A stretch of DNA of 64,000 nt, from assembly GCA_017591395.1 (NCBI GenBank), contig WEDG01000229.1, positions 23,134-87,133 on the forward strand, in the 5' to 3' direction. Source of the DNA: Schistocephalus solidus (lineage: Eukaryota > Platyhelminthes > Cestoda > Diphyllobothriidea > Diphyllobothriidae). A program made the translations under genes and the position numbers. Below are positions 33,560-46,662 of the stretch, piece after piece. How positions within the stretch are numbered: the first letter of the stretch is position 1; the number at the start of each line of letters is the position of its first letter. Below the pieces are notes generated by a model. The model was not told the origin of the DNA. It did not search any database and was given only the letters and a program-made list of their open reading frames with translations.

Positions 33560-35320
33560 AAGGAAACCGGCGAATATGCTGATGTCACCATGGACGATGC
33601 CCCAGAGTTCTGCTATAAAAATGTTGGTTTGTGCACTACTTACTTGTCTACATTTGGACCTGAAGCAAAGACGTCGTCACAAGTCGCTGTGGATGCCGAG
33701 CAAATTAAAACAGCACCGATATGATTTTCACAGGCCTGTAGCTGCAGAATACTTGTCAAGAAATGAGCGCAAACTCTAAACATGCAGCGAAATTTAAAAT
33801 TGTTCGCTGCCGAGTGCGCCAAGTTCGGACTAATAAGCGCGGAAGCGACGGGTTCATGAGCTTATAGGACAAATTGCTGAATACACCGAACCAATAGTAC
33901 CTGTCAATGGTAATTACCTAGAAGCGATAGACTAATTCGTTGGTATGCGCAGACATTTCTCACAAACCATTAAATTCAACGAAAAGATTGCAGTAAAGAT
34001 TTCCAAAGCCAACCAACCCATTTGAAGGTTGCGACACTCTGGCTGGAGCCGTCGTAATGTAGAGAGCTGTTTTCTTGATAATGACAATCCAGGGCACAGT
34101 CAACTGGCAAGCAAGAAAGGTGAATTACTGCCACCTACGCTGTCTTCGGAGATTTTTTAACAGCTAAGAGACAGAAACATTTTTTGATATCCTGACGCTG
34201 GGATTGATTGGCGTGATGAAACAGAGCAAATTTTAGTGGAGTTATTAGAATGGGAGTGTTACGAGTGAGTTCATGCCGAAAAAACTAATCGGGATGTCAC
34301 TGCTGATACATACCGACAAGGCGGACAATAAAATCACACGATAGAGCACTCCTTCAAGAATCTCCAAGATAATCGAGATAACTAAGGAGTGACTGCACAT
34401 AATCAGTAGGCACGGCGAAGAGGTGGAGGTAGAAGGACCAACACACAGGGCTGAGAAGTTGCGGGACATCACTATTAGAGACTAACCCATCTCAATATTA
34501 TCCTATTGTGGGTACCTTTCTAAGACGTCAAGTTGCCTTAATGGACGCCTTCGGATTCGTAGTAGCGGCAACACCATCAGACCACCCTTTGCACAGCTAA
34601 AAACTACCACCACCCTCACTGAAGACACAACCGCAAACGCTTTTATTGTGACATCGTGTTGCAGCCCCAGTCGGATACGCCTATCCCCACCAACGGGAAC
34701 GCCGATAAGTTGCAAAGGACGCCCACCATAGTCAATGTATACACTGTGCCACTTATCCACATTGCGGCCACACATTCCATTCATGCACCGGGCTGGTTAT
34801 ATATCTGCAAATCCATGACAGTGCAACGGGTGCATCTGTCCACGAGGTCCTAGCCATCAGCAGTCGGTCACGCATCCTGCTTACACTGCATTTATGCATT
34901 CAGCTACGGCATGAAACTATGGTAATCGAATGCACTAGTACCATACACCTCGAACATTTCAACGATACCTTGGATGGGACTTTTAGACTTCATTGGGTGC
35001 GCAACGGGATGAGCGAAAGACAGATGACCCATGCCCGCTAGCCAGAGTACAGTCTCACTAGTAACTGTTAAGCAGGCTCGATCAGGTCGCTGTGAGAAGG
35101 CGGGACCGATTCCTAAAAATCCGTCCTCACCTTAGACCAGTTCACTTCTCCATATAATCGATCTACCGTACTCGAACCTACCTTGATAAAAGTCGCGGCT
35201 TGACAGGATATCAGCCGATGAAATAACGTCATTCTCCTTTGGAACGACGGGCAGCCTGCGGTAGCTCCACCTTAATGTATCTCCTGCAACACTCGCGTAC
35301 CGGAGCTCCAAGACCACAAC
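33560..35320 (+). mobile_element. RTE-like zinc-finger LINE, heavily decayed
   Basis: The plus strand reads MQRNLKLFAAECAKFGLISA (about 33780). It continues with FSQTIKFNEKIAVKISKANQ (about 33957-34016), CLRRFFNS, a stop, ETETFFDILTLGLIG (34140 on), and a remnant finger PHCGHTFHSCTGLVIYLQIHD (34760-34820) whose first Cys is Tyr. It then passes into 3'UTR-like sequence at 35160-35310 (tcgcggcttgacaggatatc, cttaatgtatctcctgcaac). The order of domains equals that of the element at 31141-32080. Stops and frameshifts are frequent. Confidence 0.72.
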
Positions 35321-37820
35321 TAAGGCCTGAGTGGTACGAATTTTGGGAGTAAATCGTTGGTGGCACATCTGGATGTGGATTCGACTGTCACTAAACGCAC
35401 AAACGTGAAGTTTTTGTTATCCTACCCTACCCGTGAAAGCCGTTGGGCGTGTAAGCAGATAATTGCAAATGATGCGATCACCACTGCGCCCTCAGAGTTG
35501 GAACCTGCCTTTTGGAGAGACATTCGAGCAACCGCATTAAGGATATTAACATAGTACTAAGGTGACACTCTTGGGGTTTGGCATTATGGCGAGGCTAACC
35601 CAGCCCCTGAGTTTGAACATTTGAGCCGTTGGCAGCATTTATTGACTTCCCTTGCAAAGCAGTTTTTATTAGACGCCTCGTCCTTCATTCAAGCTGTGGC
35701 AGGACGAATGTTGTAGAAAAAAACATTCACGCGCCACCAGGGCGGACGACAACCAATGGTGCGAATACTCCAACTTCTAAAGCTGGGCGCAAGTGCTATA
35801 AATAGCAGCGGCTACATTCCTGTACTACCTATTGCTGAGGCAGGCACACTACTCGACCGATTTCTATGAAGCACTGCAAGTGTGGCATCCCAGAGAGAGC
35901 GGGCCGTTGTACAAAAGACTGATTGAGGTTATACAGAATGCGTGGTATAATTTCAAGCGTTATTTCACCCGAAGACGCGTAACCCTGTCATCAAGTATGT
36001 CTAACTGAATAAAGGCTTTGCGGAGACGAATGCGATGGCCTAGCAAGTAAAGTGAGGTACCACTAAGCTCATAAAAGTTAGCATTTTCGATCTAAAACGC
36101 CTTTAAAACAGCTGCCTCCGCCCCCCACGGTGTCTCTGAATGCCAGGAACCTATACACAAGCAGCGTACCTCAGGGCGAGTAGTTTGGTGCGTAGAAAAC
36201 CTATCACCACAGTACGCTCCGAGTTATTCGTGCTGCCTTCGCCTATTCTATGCGGAATCAAAATCGGCAGCTTGTACAGCGCATCCCGGCAAGTTCGAGT
36301 GCCAGGCTACTAGTCTGCGTGTTGGTAAAAGGTGCCTATGACTGACATAATAAGTGGAACCTTCTTCCTCGGTACGATGCCTTCACGACACGCACTGCCC
36401 AAGAGCTCTTAGGTCCCATCTCAGCATTCTAACCTACCGAAGAGACCAAACCACAAATCGGGGCACAACCCTGGCGAAAAACATTATCATGCTGAGCATG
36501 TGCATCCGGGAGAGCACAAACAAAGACTGGAGCCATAGGCGAAACATAATCGCACGCAACTCCGGTTAATGGATTGCTTCCGCTGCAGTGCCGCACCTGA
36601 CATCTAGCAGCCTCATTGTGGTAGATGTGGACGCATGCGTAGCTCCGCTGCACGAACGGCAAGCCTAGTCCAGAGCTACGGGCAACGCCCACCCCAAAAC
36701 CAGACAAACCACTATGACTTCGCTACGGGCAAAGGGGAAAACAGGACTAGCTGGTCACCAGGGCACTATCCAAGCAGCGAACAAGGATTGCACTAGGAGC
36801 GATTCGGGGACTTAAAATCCACCAGTCCTAAGCTACACCTTGGAATATTGAACCAGCAGGGCAGAAGTAGCAGGCATTCTCAATGATCGTCCACCGATGA
36901 GACCGGCACGAACCCTAAGTTCCCTGATGTGATCACGAGTAGTGATTAACAACCTCGCAGTCAGAATGGGAAGGTTTGCTCATCTAACTGCTAGTTTTCA
37001 GCGGTGGTTCTCATTGTAATATCTGAAACGTGAGGTCAGGCAGCCGATTATGTCTTTTCAAGGTTTCCATCCTCTCGGAGAGAAGGAAGTTAAAAAAGCC
37101 TGTACTTCAGCGATTACTACACAGTTTCTTCTGACACAAAGGAGCACTTGAAGAACAAAAAAGCGTTTATTCGCTCGCAGCCGCGGTATTGCGTTTTGAT
37201 TGCAAAGTCAATATCGTCAAAATGCACTTTATTTAAAACAACCGAACCGCTGAAACACGGGAGATTTGATACAGCATCAAGTCCGAACTGCGCTGATCTA
37301 AAAAGAAAATAAAGTTCATAGGAGTACCTTGGAGAAAGTTCCAAAGTCAAGAACCTCTAACTTAACAAACTGCGAGACAAACCTATAATTAATTCAAACC
37401 TGAAAGGTGGATAGACAAAGAAAGGCGTCAAATAAATTCGCTGAAGAAGCAGAACGGGTGAGATAGGAATTAGGTACAAGTGAACACTTATCCACCATGA
37501 ATCCATGTGGACAACGCATCGCCGGGGATCGAAGCGTTAGTTCACATGGCCCCAATAAAAATGGTTAACTCAAAAATAACAACAACAAAAGTTTTTAACT
37601 GTCGATATTTTTAGTAATATTTCCGGTAAAAATATACGTTTATGTTCAGTCTGACCTACTTTTGAAAAACCAGCCCAACAAACCACCTCTTTCAGCTAAA
37701 CACTTTCAGTTAACACACGTGCATGCGGATGCAAATAAAAAGCTTGGTGCGAGATAACTCGAACCTTATTCAAGTTGCAGGATAAACACAACAATCATGA
37801 ATACATCCGGTGACAGAAAA
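35321..37820. other. No recognised gene; downstream of CCT4
   Basis: The part near 37820 should contain the CCT4 3'UTR. Farther away (35400-36720) the sequence is relatively GC-rich with short open stretches on both strands and may be old repeat DNA, but I could not identify a family. Confidence 0.35.
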
Positions 37821-40800
37821 TTAGACTCGACCATGTTGCTGGAAAGTTATTGCTGCATATGCGAGATCAGCCTCAGAAGAAAAGATAGAAGAGTTGTTAA
37901 TTACCACATCATCAATCTTCAAAATGCTGCGGACGGTCTCTGTAGCGAGAGTAATCGCGCTATGGCTAACTTGAAGCGGCTGCAGGACATTTTCGGCGAT
38001 CATGTCGGTGACGAATCCCTAAATGAAGGAGGTAAAGTTAATGAAATCTGGGGAAATAGCTAGGGGCCCAACAGGAAGGCACGGATACCCATATTTCGAG
38101 GAATAAGTATGCAATCTCATCTTACCTTTCGCACATTGATGCCGGCGTTCACCTCCCCGTTAGCATGGCGAGAACGGAGCTCGGTAACCGTTTGAATTGG
38201 ATTCAGACCGGCATTTTCAGCCAGCGTGTAGGGGATGACCTCCATCGCGTCAGCGTATGCTCGCAGGCAATACTGTTCAAGGCCCGTGGAAGTAGCAGCT
38301 AAGGCAGCTAACTTCTGCGAAATTTCGATTTCAGGAGCACCTCCACCAGCTACTAGGGCACTGAGAGCCAGAAAGATGGGAACACATTAGAATTTTTAAA
38401 GGTTAAAAAAAGATTACAATAAGAACGGCTGGGAAAAGCGACTGATAAGTGAAATTTTCTCTGAACCATCCATGTAATAAAATTACAGATGGGCGCAATC
38501 GAGTAATCCGGCTCAAATTACGAATTTAATCCATCCTGCTTCCGAAAGCCAGGCAGCTTAACCTGGTTGAGCCATCGCTCCCGATTTCCTCAACCAGCTT
38601 AACAGACACGGTGGTGTTGGGGTGAGGTGTTCAACAGTACGTATGTTAACGCGCACAAAAGTCAGAAGTGATTTTAGATGCTTATTCTGCGAACACCACG
38701 AAATAATCGAGCTAAGTGTCGAATTAAGCCAGTCAAAGCCAAACGAAAGGGAAATGAAGATGTTGCCTGACCCTTGCATGATTCCATCTGGTAGCGATCC
38801 GAGCGCGTACGCGACTACTTAAATACTGACATGGTGCTCTGTCCTATCCAGTCTCGTTTAAAGATTGAGCTAGTTATAATGTATCCGTCGTACCAGCTGG
38901 CCCTATGCTGTTGACTGACTAGGGACAACCAAAATAGCCAGTTTTTTTTGGCTGTGCCGGTATACCTTAGGTACGACGAGATTATCCTTAGTTGCATTCA
39001 CAGTTTTGGAAGGAAAGTAGTAATTATACATAAGGTGATAAGTGCGACCACGTAGTTAGCGCAGATTTTGCTACGTTAAGATGATTTACCTAAGTCACGG
39101 CAAGACATGAGTAATAAGGTGGCTTGACCATCAGTTGCACGTAGACCTATAATCGGCCTTATTCACCGGTTAGCATAAGCAGGATAAAAGCAGAAATCGT
39201 TTAATTTATCCAATGACGATAGCTGGTTCAGGCAATACGTTTAGATTATATGTCTGAAATCCACGAGTCCAGAAAGTCTTCGTTAAGAAGACCTTCGGTT
39301 TCTAGACTGCATGGAAAACCAGAAATGGTGCGAGTGCTATAAACGAGCGGTCGTGACGGTGGTCTATTTATGCGGCAGTTCGACCGTCGTTGCCGACAAC
39401 ATCCACCGTGTACACCACATTAGGATGGGCGCAGGGAATGTGGATTGCGCGTGAAGTAGCTTAGTGATGGCAAAATTGCACTCTTCTGGCTCCCGCCCAT
39501 CTGGACCCGGTGTCATGACGGAATCAAGAATACTGATGGGATCGGTCGCATGTGGCTGGCGCGGCGTGAGCCTGCACTCGGATGTCATCAGGCTCTCCCT
39601 CTCGTGTGATATTTGTTACGGGTGCGCATCCCTTACAACAGCTGCCGTGTCCTGATCTGGCGCTTGTATTGGTACGGCGTATCTAGCGTGCGGCCCGTCT
39701 AACGGATGGAGACGACCGAAGGTCTTACTTTTTACTTTCTGAATCAAAATGGAGAACAGGACTCTATCGGAAAGTCCTCCCTGCCAGAATTCCAAAAATA
39801 TTTGTAAAAAATGGCAGAGAAAAACGCATTCGGTAGACGATATTGGTGGATATCATGTACGAAGAATACATTGAACATGCTTGCTAGGGAATCTTAAACA
39901 AGGAAAAACTCACCGACGTTTAACCAAGCAGCGGATGACGCACAAAGCATCGTGAAGTGAGCGGTCAGCTTCATCCAAAACGAGTTTGTTGGAACCACGT
40001 AAAAGAACAGACACAGTTCGACCCTGGTTATGAATTCCAGATATTTTTACTATCTTGGAACCACCGCTCTCGATTTCCTCTACAAGATCAGCAGATCCTA
40101 GAACTTCGGGAGTGAGGTGGTCGACACTAGCAGCGGGGACACATTTTAATGTCTACAAGAAGGTCATAAGCAGTGTCAGCATTTACCTTGCAGATAAATT
40201 CGACCTCTTCCCGTTCGATATCTTTAATAACCATGACTTTCATTTTACCGAAATAATGCAGAGCAAGATCATTTACAGCATCACGCAGAATGCTCTTTTG
40301 AACCAGGAGCACGTTACACCCGGATTTCTTGACCGCCTTTACAATATTTAAAATATATTGACGCTCCTCCTTCATTATGCGATCCATTTGGCTGTAGTCA
40401 GTAACTACGACGTTATTTTCCATCTAAATTTGGCTATAGAATTAGAATTGGAAGCATACATCGGTCTTCGGTGGCGAAATACAAAACTGAGCGAGGGCTA
40501 TCTTCGCCTTTTCCACTCGTCGTACGCCACATCCCGATTCGACCTTCTGGTTCAGCAACAATCCGGAAATGAGTTGAGCATCCTCAACAGTTCCGCTGAA
40601 AAAGTATAAAGGTGACAGTAGACAGTGCAACCACATAACAGGAATCAATAAAGGGCTGCCGTTAAGAAAAAAGGTCATAAGGCGTTAAGACTACATGAAC
40701 ACCGCATTGGGGGGTTAATCAATAGGTAATAACTGATGACTTAATAACGAACGCATTCGAGATCAGATTATCCTTGTCTCCATCCCAACCTTATAGAACA

Positions 40801-43800
40801 CATACACAGCTAAGAGAAAATGAGAAAGAGAAAATTGCAGCAAAATACCTCGTCAATGATATCATTTGGCAAGAGATACGTACATAAATTTTCGGAACAC
40901 GAGAGGATACCGAGTAAGCGATGGATACGTAATTCTGTGCTACTCTGTAGTTGGTGTACAAATAAAAACCCTCTGAAACCTACTCCTTTTGGTCCTTTGC
41001 ATAGCAACGATTAGATGGGAACGGTTAAGTAATCCACCTCTCCATTGGTTTCAGCTTTCGAGCTACGAGTCTACTTGCAACTAGTCTTTGGCGTGTTTAC
41101 GGGTATCTGAGTTAAGTAAATGCATGCTGTTTGGAGAAATAATTTCAAAATTGTTAATTCTCAGGTGACTTACTACAGAGCAAACAATTAAGAGGAACCT
41201 TAAGTGTGGTATTAAAGGTCATCACACCTTCAAGGCGCGCTATTTGAGGCATAATTTCACCTCCTAATGTAACAAAACCTGGTACGAGGTTTATTATAAT
41301 CTAGATAATAAATAATAACAAGTATGAGTTAAATAACACAGTATGCATACCCAAGCTTCTTCACAATCCGGATATCGTTAAGACTAACAGTTTCTGGTGA
41401 TGCCGGATCCACAGCAGCCAAAACCGACTCGACGGCGATGGGGGAAAGAATACTAGAATACTGCGAAACCACCTTTGAGTTTAGCGAAGTAGAAGCGATC
41501 TTCAAAAGCACTTCCTTGTCAGCCAAGTCGATTGGATGCGACATAGAAGTCAGAACTTCACAAGCCTTCGCAGCAGCAACTTGGAAGGATTCGGAAATAA
41601 CAGTAGGGTGAAGACCTCTGTTCAAGAGTTTTGCACTGACATCTAATAGGCTTCCGGCCAAAACAACTACAGTAGTGGTGCCATCTCCAGCTTCAATATC
41701 TTGCGCTTTGGATAACTCGACAAGCTAGAAGACAGTGAGAGAATGTGGAGCAACGTACCATTTTGGCGGCAGGGTGTAAAAGTTTCATTTGTTTGAGAAT
41801 TGTAGCCCCGTCGTTTGTGATAGTTACGTCGCCTTTCGCTTCCACGATCTAGAGGTGTAGAACCAGAAGGCAGATTAGGGATTATACTCATCCTTACGCA
41901 AAATTAAATTATGGGCAAATCCAGCAAAAGTTACATTTCCTTTTGTTTCCGGCTGTCCTTATGCATGCCCCTGGTTCATAACTAGGGTAGAAAATTTTGT
42001 TCAGTCTTGAAATATGAACTGATTGAAAGGCACTTATACGTGCACGAGGCTCGTACCAAAAAGGGGGTAAAGTTCGCAAGTCTTTTAGTTGCATACGTTA
42101 TCCTGAGCTTCAACTGGTTTTAATCTGACCGACCCGCTAGTTTAGATGCTGGCTATTCGGCGTGTCGTTAGGTGGCGGATAGTGGAACGGCTTTTAGCTA
42201 AGGTTAGATACGAAATGTGCAGACTATTGGATCTGGCGAATAAGCAGTCGCAGACCAGTAGGGACGATTCTACCACGGCGCGGAGAACTGAGGGTTGGCA
42301 CGTCGACTGCCTTATAAAATGCCACAAAGCCCGGTGACGGCATTATAACATGACGACCACAAACCGCGATTAAACAAGTTTGCTCGCCACCACTGCTTTG
42401 TATTTAGTTTATTTTGGGCCAAGACGGTAGAGGAGACAACCTCAAACAAACAATCCAAGCGACTGTTGGGGGCCCGTCCGTACTTAAAATGCTCAAAAAA
42501 CTCATTAAAAACCCAAATAGTAGTACGGCGACTGCGAGCACTGACGCGCCCTACAATCCTGGTTCAGTGGTGTTGAAGAATAGTATGCAAGCTGGACTAC
42601 TCAATCAGAAAAGGATCTATGGTATTAGATACTCCAATATACGAACGCTCCTGGATCCTGATACCCAAAGTCTAACGGCGCGCAGTAATCAATAAAACAT
42701 GGCTGCCTAGAGTCGAATTCTTGACTTAAGCGCTCGGGAAATAAAGATCCTAGATGTCAACCCACAGTTCATCCTGTACCACAACGATCCATGGAACTCT
42801 TCTGGTAGAAATGGCGTGGCGGTCGCACTCTGGCAACAAGCGAAGCATATAGTACTGGCGTGGAAACTAGCCTATGTGCGACTGAAGGATCATTTTACAA
42901 GAACCTGTCACCAACATCAACTGCCGAACAGCGCGATGGTAATTGGAAAGACTTCCTTGTCGTTATCGGTTGATCGCAGCGGCGGACTGGACCTAGCGAT
43001 TCTTCAATCGTTTTATTGGCTGCTTTGACGCTTGATGCGACAATGGTGGAATAATATTGAGATTTGTTGAGCACAACCAACAGGTGCTCAGCAACACGTG
43101 ATTTTACCATCACCATACGACCAGCCGACCCGACTACATTCGAGTCAGTTCAAGGTTTCACAGCTGGGTCCACGATAACAGATCGACGCGTGTTGCCGAT
43201 TCGAATAACGCCCATAGATCGGACCATTTCCTCGTTCGCACACGCTTGCCAGTTCCCGTCCTATTCGCACCTTTAACGCGAGATGCAAGGGATCTTGCAA
43301 AGTTTCGACGACCTAACCCCGCTGATGCCCTGTGTAAATAAAATTCGGTCTCGTTTTACGAGTTTCAGACAAAGAAGGAAGTAGTCAATGGTCGTAGTTT
43401 AAGTCACCAGTCTATGGGGCAGCTGAGAAAAATCTGGAATACACTCAGCGGCACCGCGGTGACTGGGTCAGCGGGAAGACCTTGCAGTTTTCTGCTCCGA
43501 CGGCATCAGCCAGGTTCCGCAGCGATGTTTCCTTCCGTCAACTCTGGAAAAATGACGGCAAAGTCGGCTGGGGATAAGTAGCAGAAACATTGGGCTGAAA
43601 TTGTGACCTCCGTGGAATAGGCCTCAAACGTCGGTGACAAACCCAAAATACAGTAAATTATCCGTCAGTCAGCCGTAAGCCCTCTGCACTGATGAATGGC
43701 AGTTTTATTGTTGACAACTCAGCCAATGTAAATCGATGCATGAGCACTTCGAGCACCTTCTCAACTTCGATAATCAAATCATTAAGCCCTCATTTTTCTC

Positions 43801-46662
43801 TATAGTTTTATCCTCCTATACCCCCCTCTCGCTTTAGTTTTTTTCTTCCCTTGTAAGGGAGAAATTTAGATGCAACAAAAAAGGCTGTACATCATGGCAC
43901 CATAAGGGTGGTATTCTCGCTGAAATATGCAAGTCCTGTGTCAACATGCGCGACCCGGCTCCGCGAGGTGACTGAGAAAACTTGATCAGGTCGGTCCTGA
44001 TGACTGGGATACAGGCATCCTTGTACCATTCTTCAAGAAGGGAGATAAGGCAAAGTACGAGAGCTACCGCGGTATGAGTCTCATTGACGTTGCTGCAAAG
44101 ATCTTCGATGTCGTCATTCTCCGGCGATTTAAGGAGAGGACGGGATCAAAACAAACTATATTTCAAGCTGGGCGTGGATTTGCGGGTTAGATATTCACAC
44201 GAAGGCGCATTTCAGAATTCCGCCATACGTAGCCGCAACCGACACTGCATTTGACTACCCATCGTAAGTCCCCTATGACGGATAATGGAATTAGAAGGCG
44301 CCCCATAAAAGTCATCACAATTATCAAGGCTTACCATTTTCCCATCACCGCGTGAGTTCTGGTCCGTAAAAATCTGTCCCAGCTGTTTGATATCCTATAC
44401 GGCATTCGCAAAGTTGTATTATTTCACCCATTTTGTTTATTTACGCCACTGGATTCTCGGAAGGGTCCTACACGGTTGTGACGGCGTTTAGTATGGGATC
44501 AGATGACTGACTGATCTCGACTATGCTGAAAATATCGTCATACCAGTTTTAGGCTTTATGTACAGTCTATGGTGTCAGCTAAGTCCGTAGGTCTATCCAC
44601 AAACGCTAGGAGGACCGAACTGTTTTCAAGCTTTATCCCTGACAAGGCACCTCTCGGGATTAACGGCTGTCAACCTTAAGAAGAACCGTTTCAAACACTT
44701 CGGGACGAAGCAACTGCCAAATGGACGACATATTATTCTAAATTGATGCGGCTCGCCAGTCTTTCTCAAACCTTAGGAATTTATGGACGCGGCACGACAT
44801 CTCGATCGCCTCGAAACTGCGTGTGTACTGTGCACCTGTCCGGTCAGTCCCTCTCTGGGTTATAAATGCTAGGGTGGGCGCGTGAAAGATAGGCGAAAAC
44901 TAGAGGTACGTGACCACAGCTGCTTGCGGGCTAGCCTTCGAGTGAAGCACACAGACGGTATCAAACGAGACAGTCCGCACTCGCAGCGACGACATCGCAA
45001 GGATGTCCAAGGCTATTCAAGAATGACGACTACCTCCGACGTCTAACTCATGAGCGCAGTATGAATACCCTCGATCTAGCACTGTTATCCATTTGGGAGC
45101 ATCGAAGTGGGGATCAACTCCAAGCCTTGCTGGACCGACCTTCGGTATTCGGTCTCCATCGATGGAGAAGAAAATGGTCTGAGTAGTCCAGATCCGCTGC
45201 CGTGGATCTTCACGCGCGTGGGATACCATTCGTGACAACATCAAAGTCAGTTGGATTGGCATGATCGTAGCTGTGCCAAGTAGTTGCTCCCTAAATGGGT
45301 CCGTGGTATATGCGCTGGACTAACGTGGGCCAAATCAGGGCACAGCAAGCGTTATTATTATTATCATTCTGGCTATGGTTCCATAACAGATGCTGATCAT
45401 GGGGGGAGCGGGTGAGAGAAGAGAGTGCGACAGAGGCTGCGCAAGTCTTCTATCACTTAAAAATAATTCACGCGCAAGTCAACGTCCCAACACCACAATT
45501 CTGTAGAGCATACGGTGGACATCGCTGGATTACGACGGTTGAACTCACCAAATACAAGCACCGTCATCGATGCCATCCCTAGAGAACCTGTTAAATGTGA
45601 TAAAGATCTCCACGCAGTCTTCGATTTGAGCGGGCGAGTTTTGGACATTCAGTCACCACACTCTACTTTATCGTCAAGAATAGCGTAGGTTAATTTTTTG
45701 TTCCGAAAATAAGATTTTGGCCATACTGAACGTATGTGACCTGGCTAAGCAGTCGCTACTCATTGCTGGGTCACCGCCAAATAAGCGAAAAGGATGCTGA
45801 GCCAATCATGGACATGGTTGAGGAAAATCGAATACCCGGAGCAACCCGGTAGACCGGGGATTATGCCAGTCAGACCGCTACTACGCGTGGGTGGGATGAA
45901 TAACGATTCCATACCTTAAGGCCCACAAAGATTTATCAGGCATGTGAAAAAAAAGAGAAATGAGCAGCTAAATATAACCAATGGCCGCACCAAACTCAAC
46001 TCTGACAATCTCGTACGTGTAAGGTTCGCTTCATGTGACGTTAAGTGGATTTTGCTGTGTATTCTTCTGGAGCTCTTTTCTCTGGCTGGCGACCTAAAGG
46101 CTTCGTACAATCCTTATTACGTAGCAGCGGGTGGTTAGCTTCGTATTTGACCGCTGAGCAAGTTATTTTTACTGCGAACTTTTGCTCGCCGAGAGTATCT
46201 TGCTAATCCCCATTTGGGGACTAGTTTTTCGAAAAAACTGGTACATTTAGGCAAAACAGCAAAATGCGCAGCATCGTTTTGATTTCGAAGGATCTAGCTC
46301 CATAGGCTTGGCCTGGGCCAGTACCCCCAATAGGGGACACCCCACTCATAGAGGATTAAAGAGGTGGATACTATCAATAGACAGTTCAGAACAAAACAAA
46401 GATTTAGAGGAAATTTAAAAATCTATGAATATCAAAGAACGACAATAAACGACAAGTAGCTAACCATTTTATCCATGCCCCTAGGCCCAAGGCTTGTACG
46501 GATAGCATCTGCGACAGCTAAAAACGTAGCTATTAGCGGAACCAGAAGTCAAAAACCTTTAGCAGCCACTATGTTACTATCTCTGATAGCCTGCGGCTTG
46601 CTTTTGTCAGTAAACTCTTGTGATCGCTTTGGCGCGTCGTTTCGAGGTTTCGCATGCGTCAT
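37821..46662 (-). CDS. CCT4: T-complex protein 1 subunit delta (CCT4), nine exons, complete
   Basis: CCT4 is a subunit of the cytosolic TRiC/CCT chaperonin. Exons in coding order are 46662-46557, 46517-46465, 41848-41759, 41724-41351, 40595-40460, 40423-40187, 40152-39914, 38360-38126 and 38018-37821. All junctions use GT and AG, and phases close exactly, giving 555 codons plus stop; human has 539. The ATG at 46662 has an in-frame TGA 15 bases upstream and is followed by a short basic N terminus. Motifs in order are [142 protein letters not shown] and [15 protein letters not shown]. These are delta-specific. After DDVV the reading frame continues about 25 residues longer than usual. A GTAATT donor-like site right after DDV suggests an unrecognised last intron as an alternative. 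Intron 2 (4616 nt) hosts an RTE-like LINE. Confidence 0.98.
38533..38640 (-). pseudogene. Decayed duplicate of CCT4 exon 7 segment inside intron 7
   Basis: The reverse complement reads TVEHLTP, then after a shift [11 protein letters not shown], parallel to SVDHLTP and [11 protein letters not shown] in exon 7 (40130-40021). On the plus strand the block atcgctcccgatttcctc differs from the exon at two bases. No reading frame survives the whole length and no acceptor or donor is evident. It is best explained as an old local duplication or a pseudoexon of CCT4. The match is limited to about 105 bases. Confidence 0.55.
39371..39700 (-). mobile_element. RTE-like LINE 3' end in CCT4 intron 7
   Basis: The plus strand starts tgcggcagttcgaccgtcg, the complement of the LINE terminus. 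It then has ggattgcgcgtgaagtagct, catctggacccggtgtcatg, ggctggcgcggcgtgagc and cctgatctggcgc. It belongs to the same subfamily as 7545-7900 and 45300-45550. It is oriented with CCT4 transcription. Confidence 0.75.
42440..45550 (+). mobile_element. RTE-like LINE (subfamily 2), near full length, decayed, in CCT4 intron 2
   Basis: The plus strand shows an endonuclease region: [15 protein letters not shown] near 42640, then [18 protein letters not shown] near 42800. Later the reverse transcriptase appears: [19 protein letters not shown] and [19 protein letters not shown] (44001-44115), [13 protein letters not shown] (44360), the catalytic box degraded to DYAENIV (44519-44539), then [19 protein letters not shown] (44575). 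The C terminus reads [15 protein letters not shown] and [10 protein letters not shown] (45140-45245). A 3'UTR with ggccaaatcaggg and aattcacgcgcaagtc ends at 45550. It lies antisense to CCT4. The 42146-42337 open stretch may be its 5' region. No zinc fingers follow this RT, which marks a distinct subfamily. Stops and frameshifts throughout. Confidence 0.88.
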
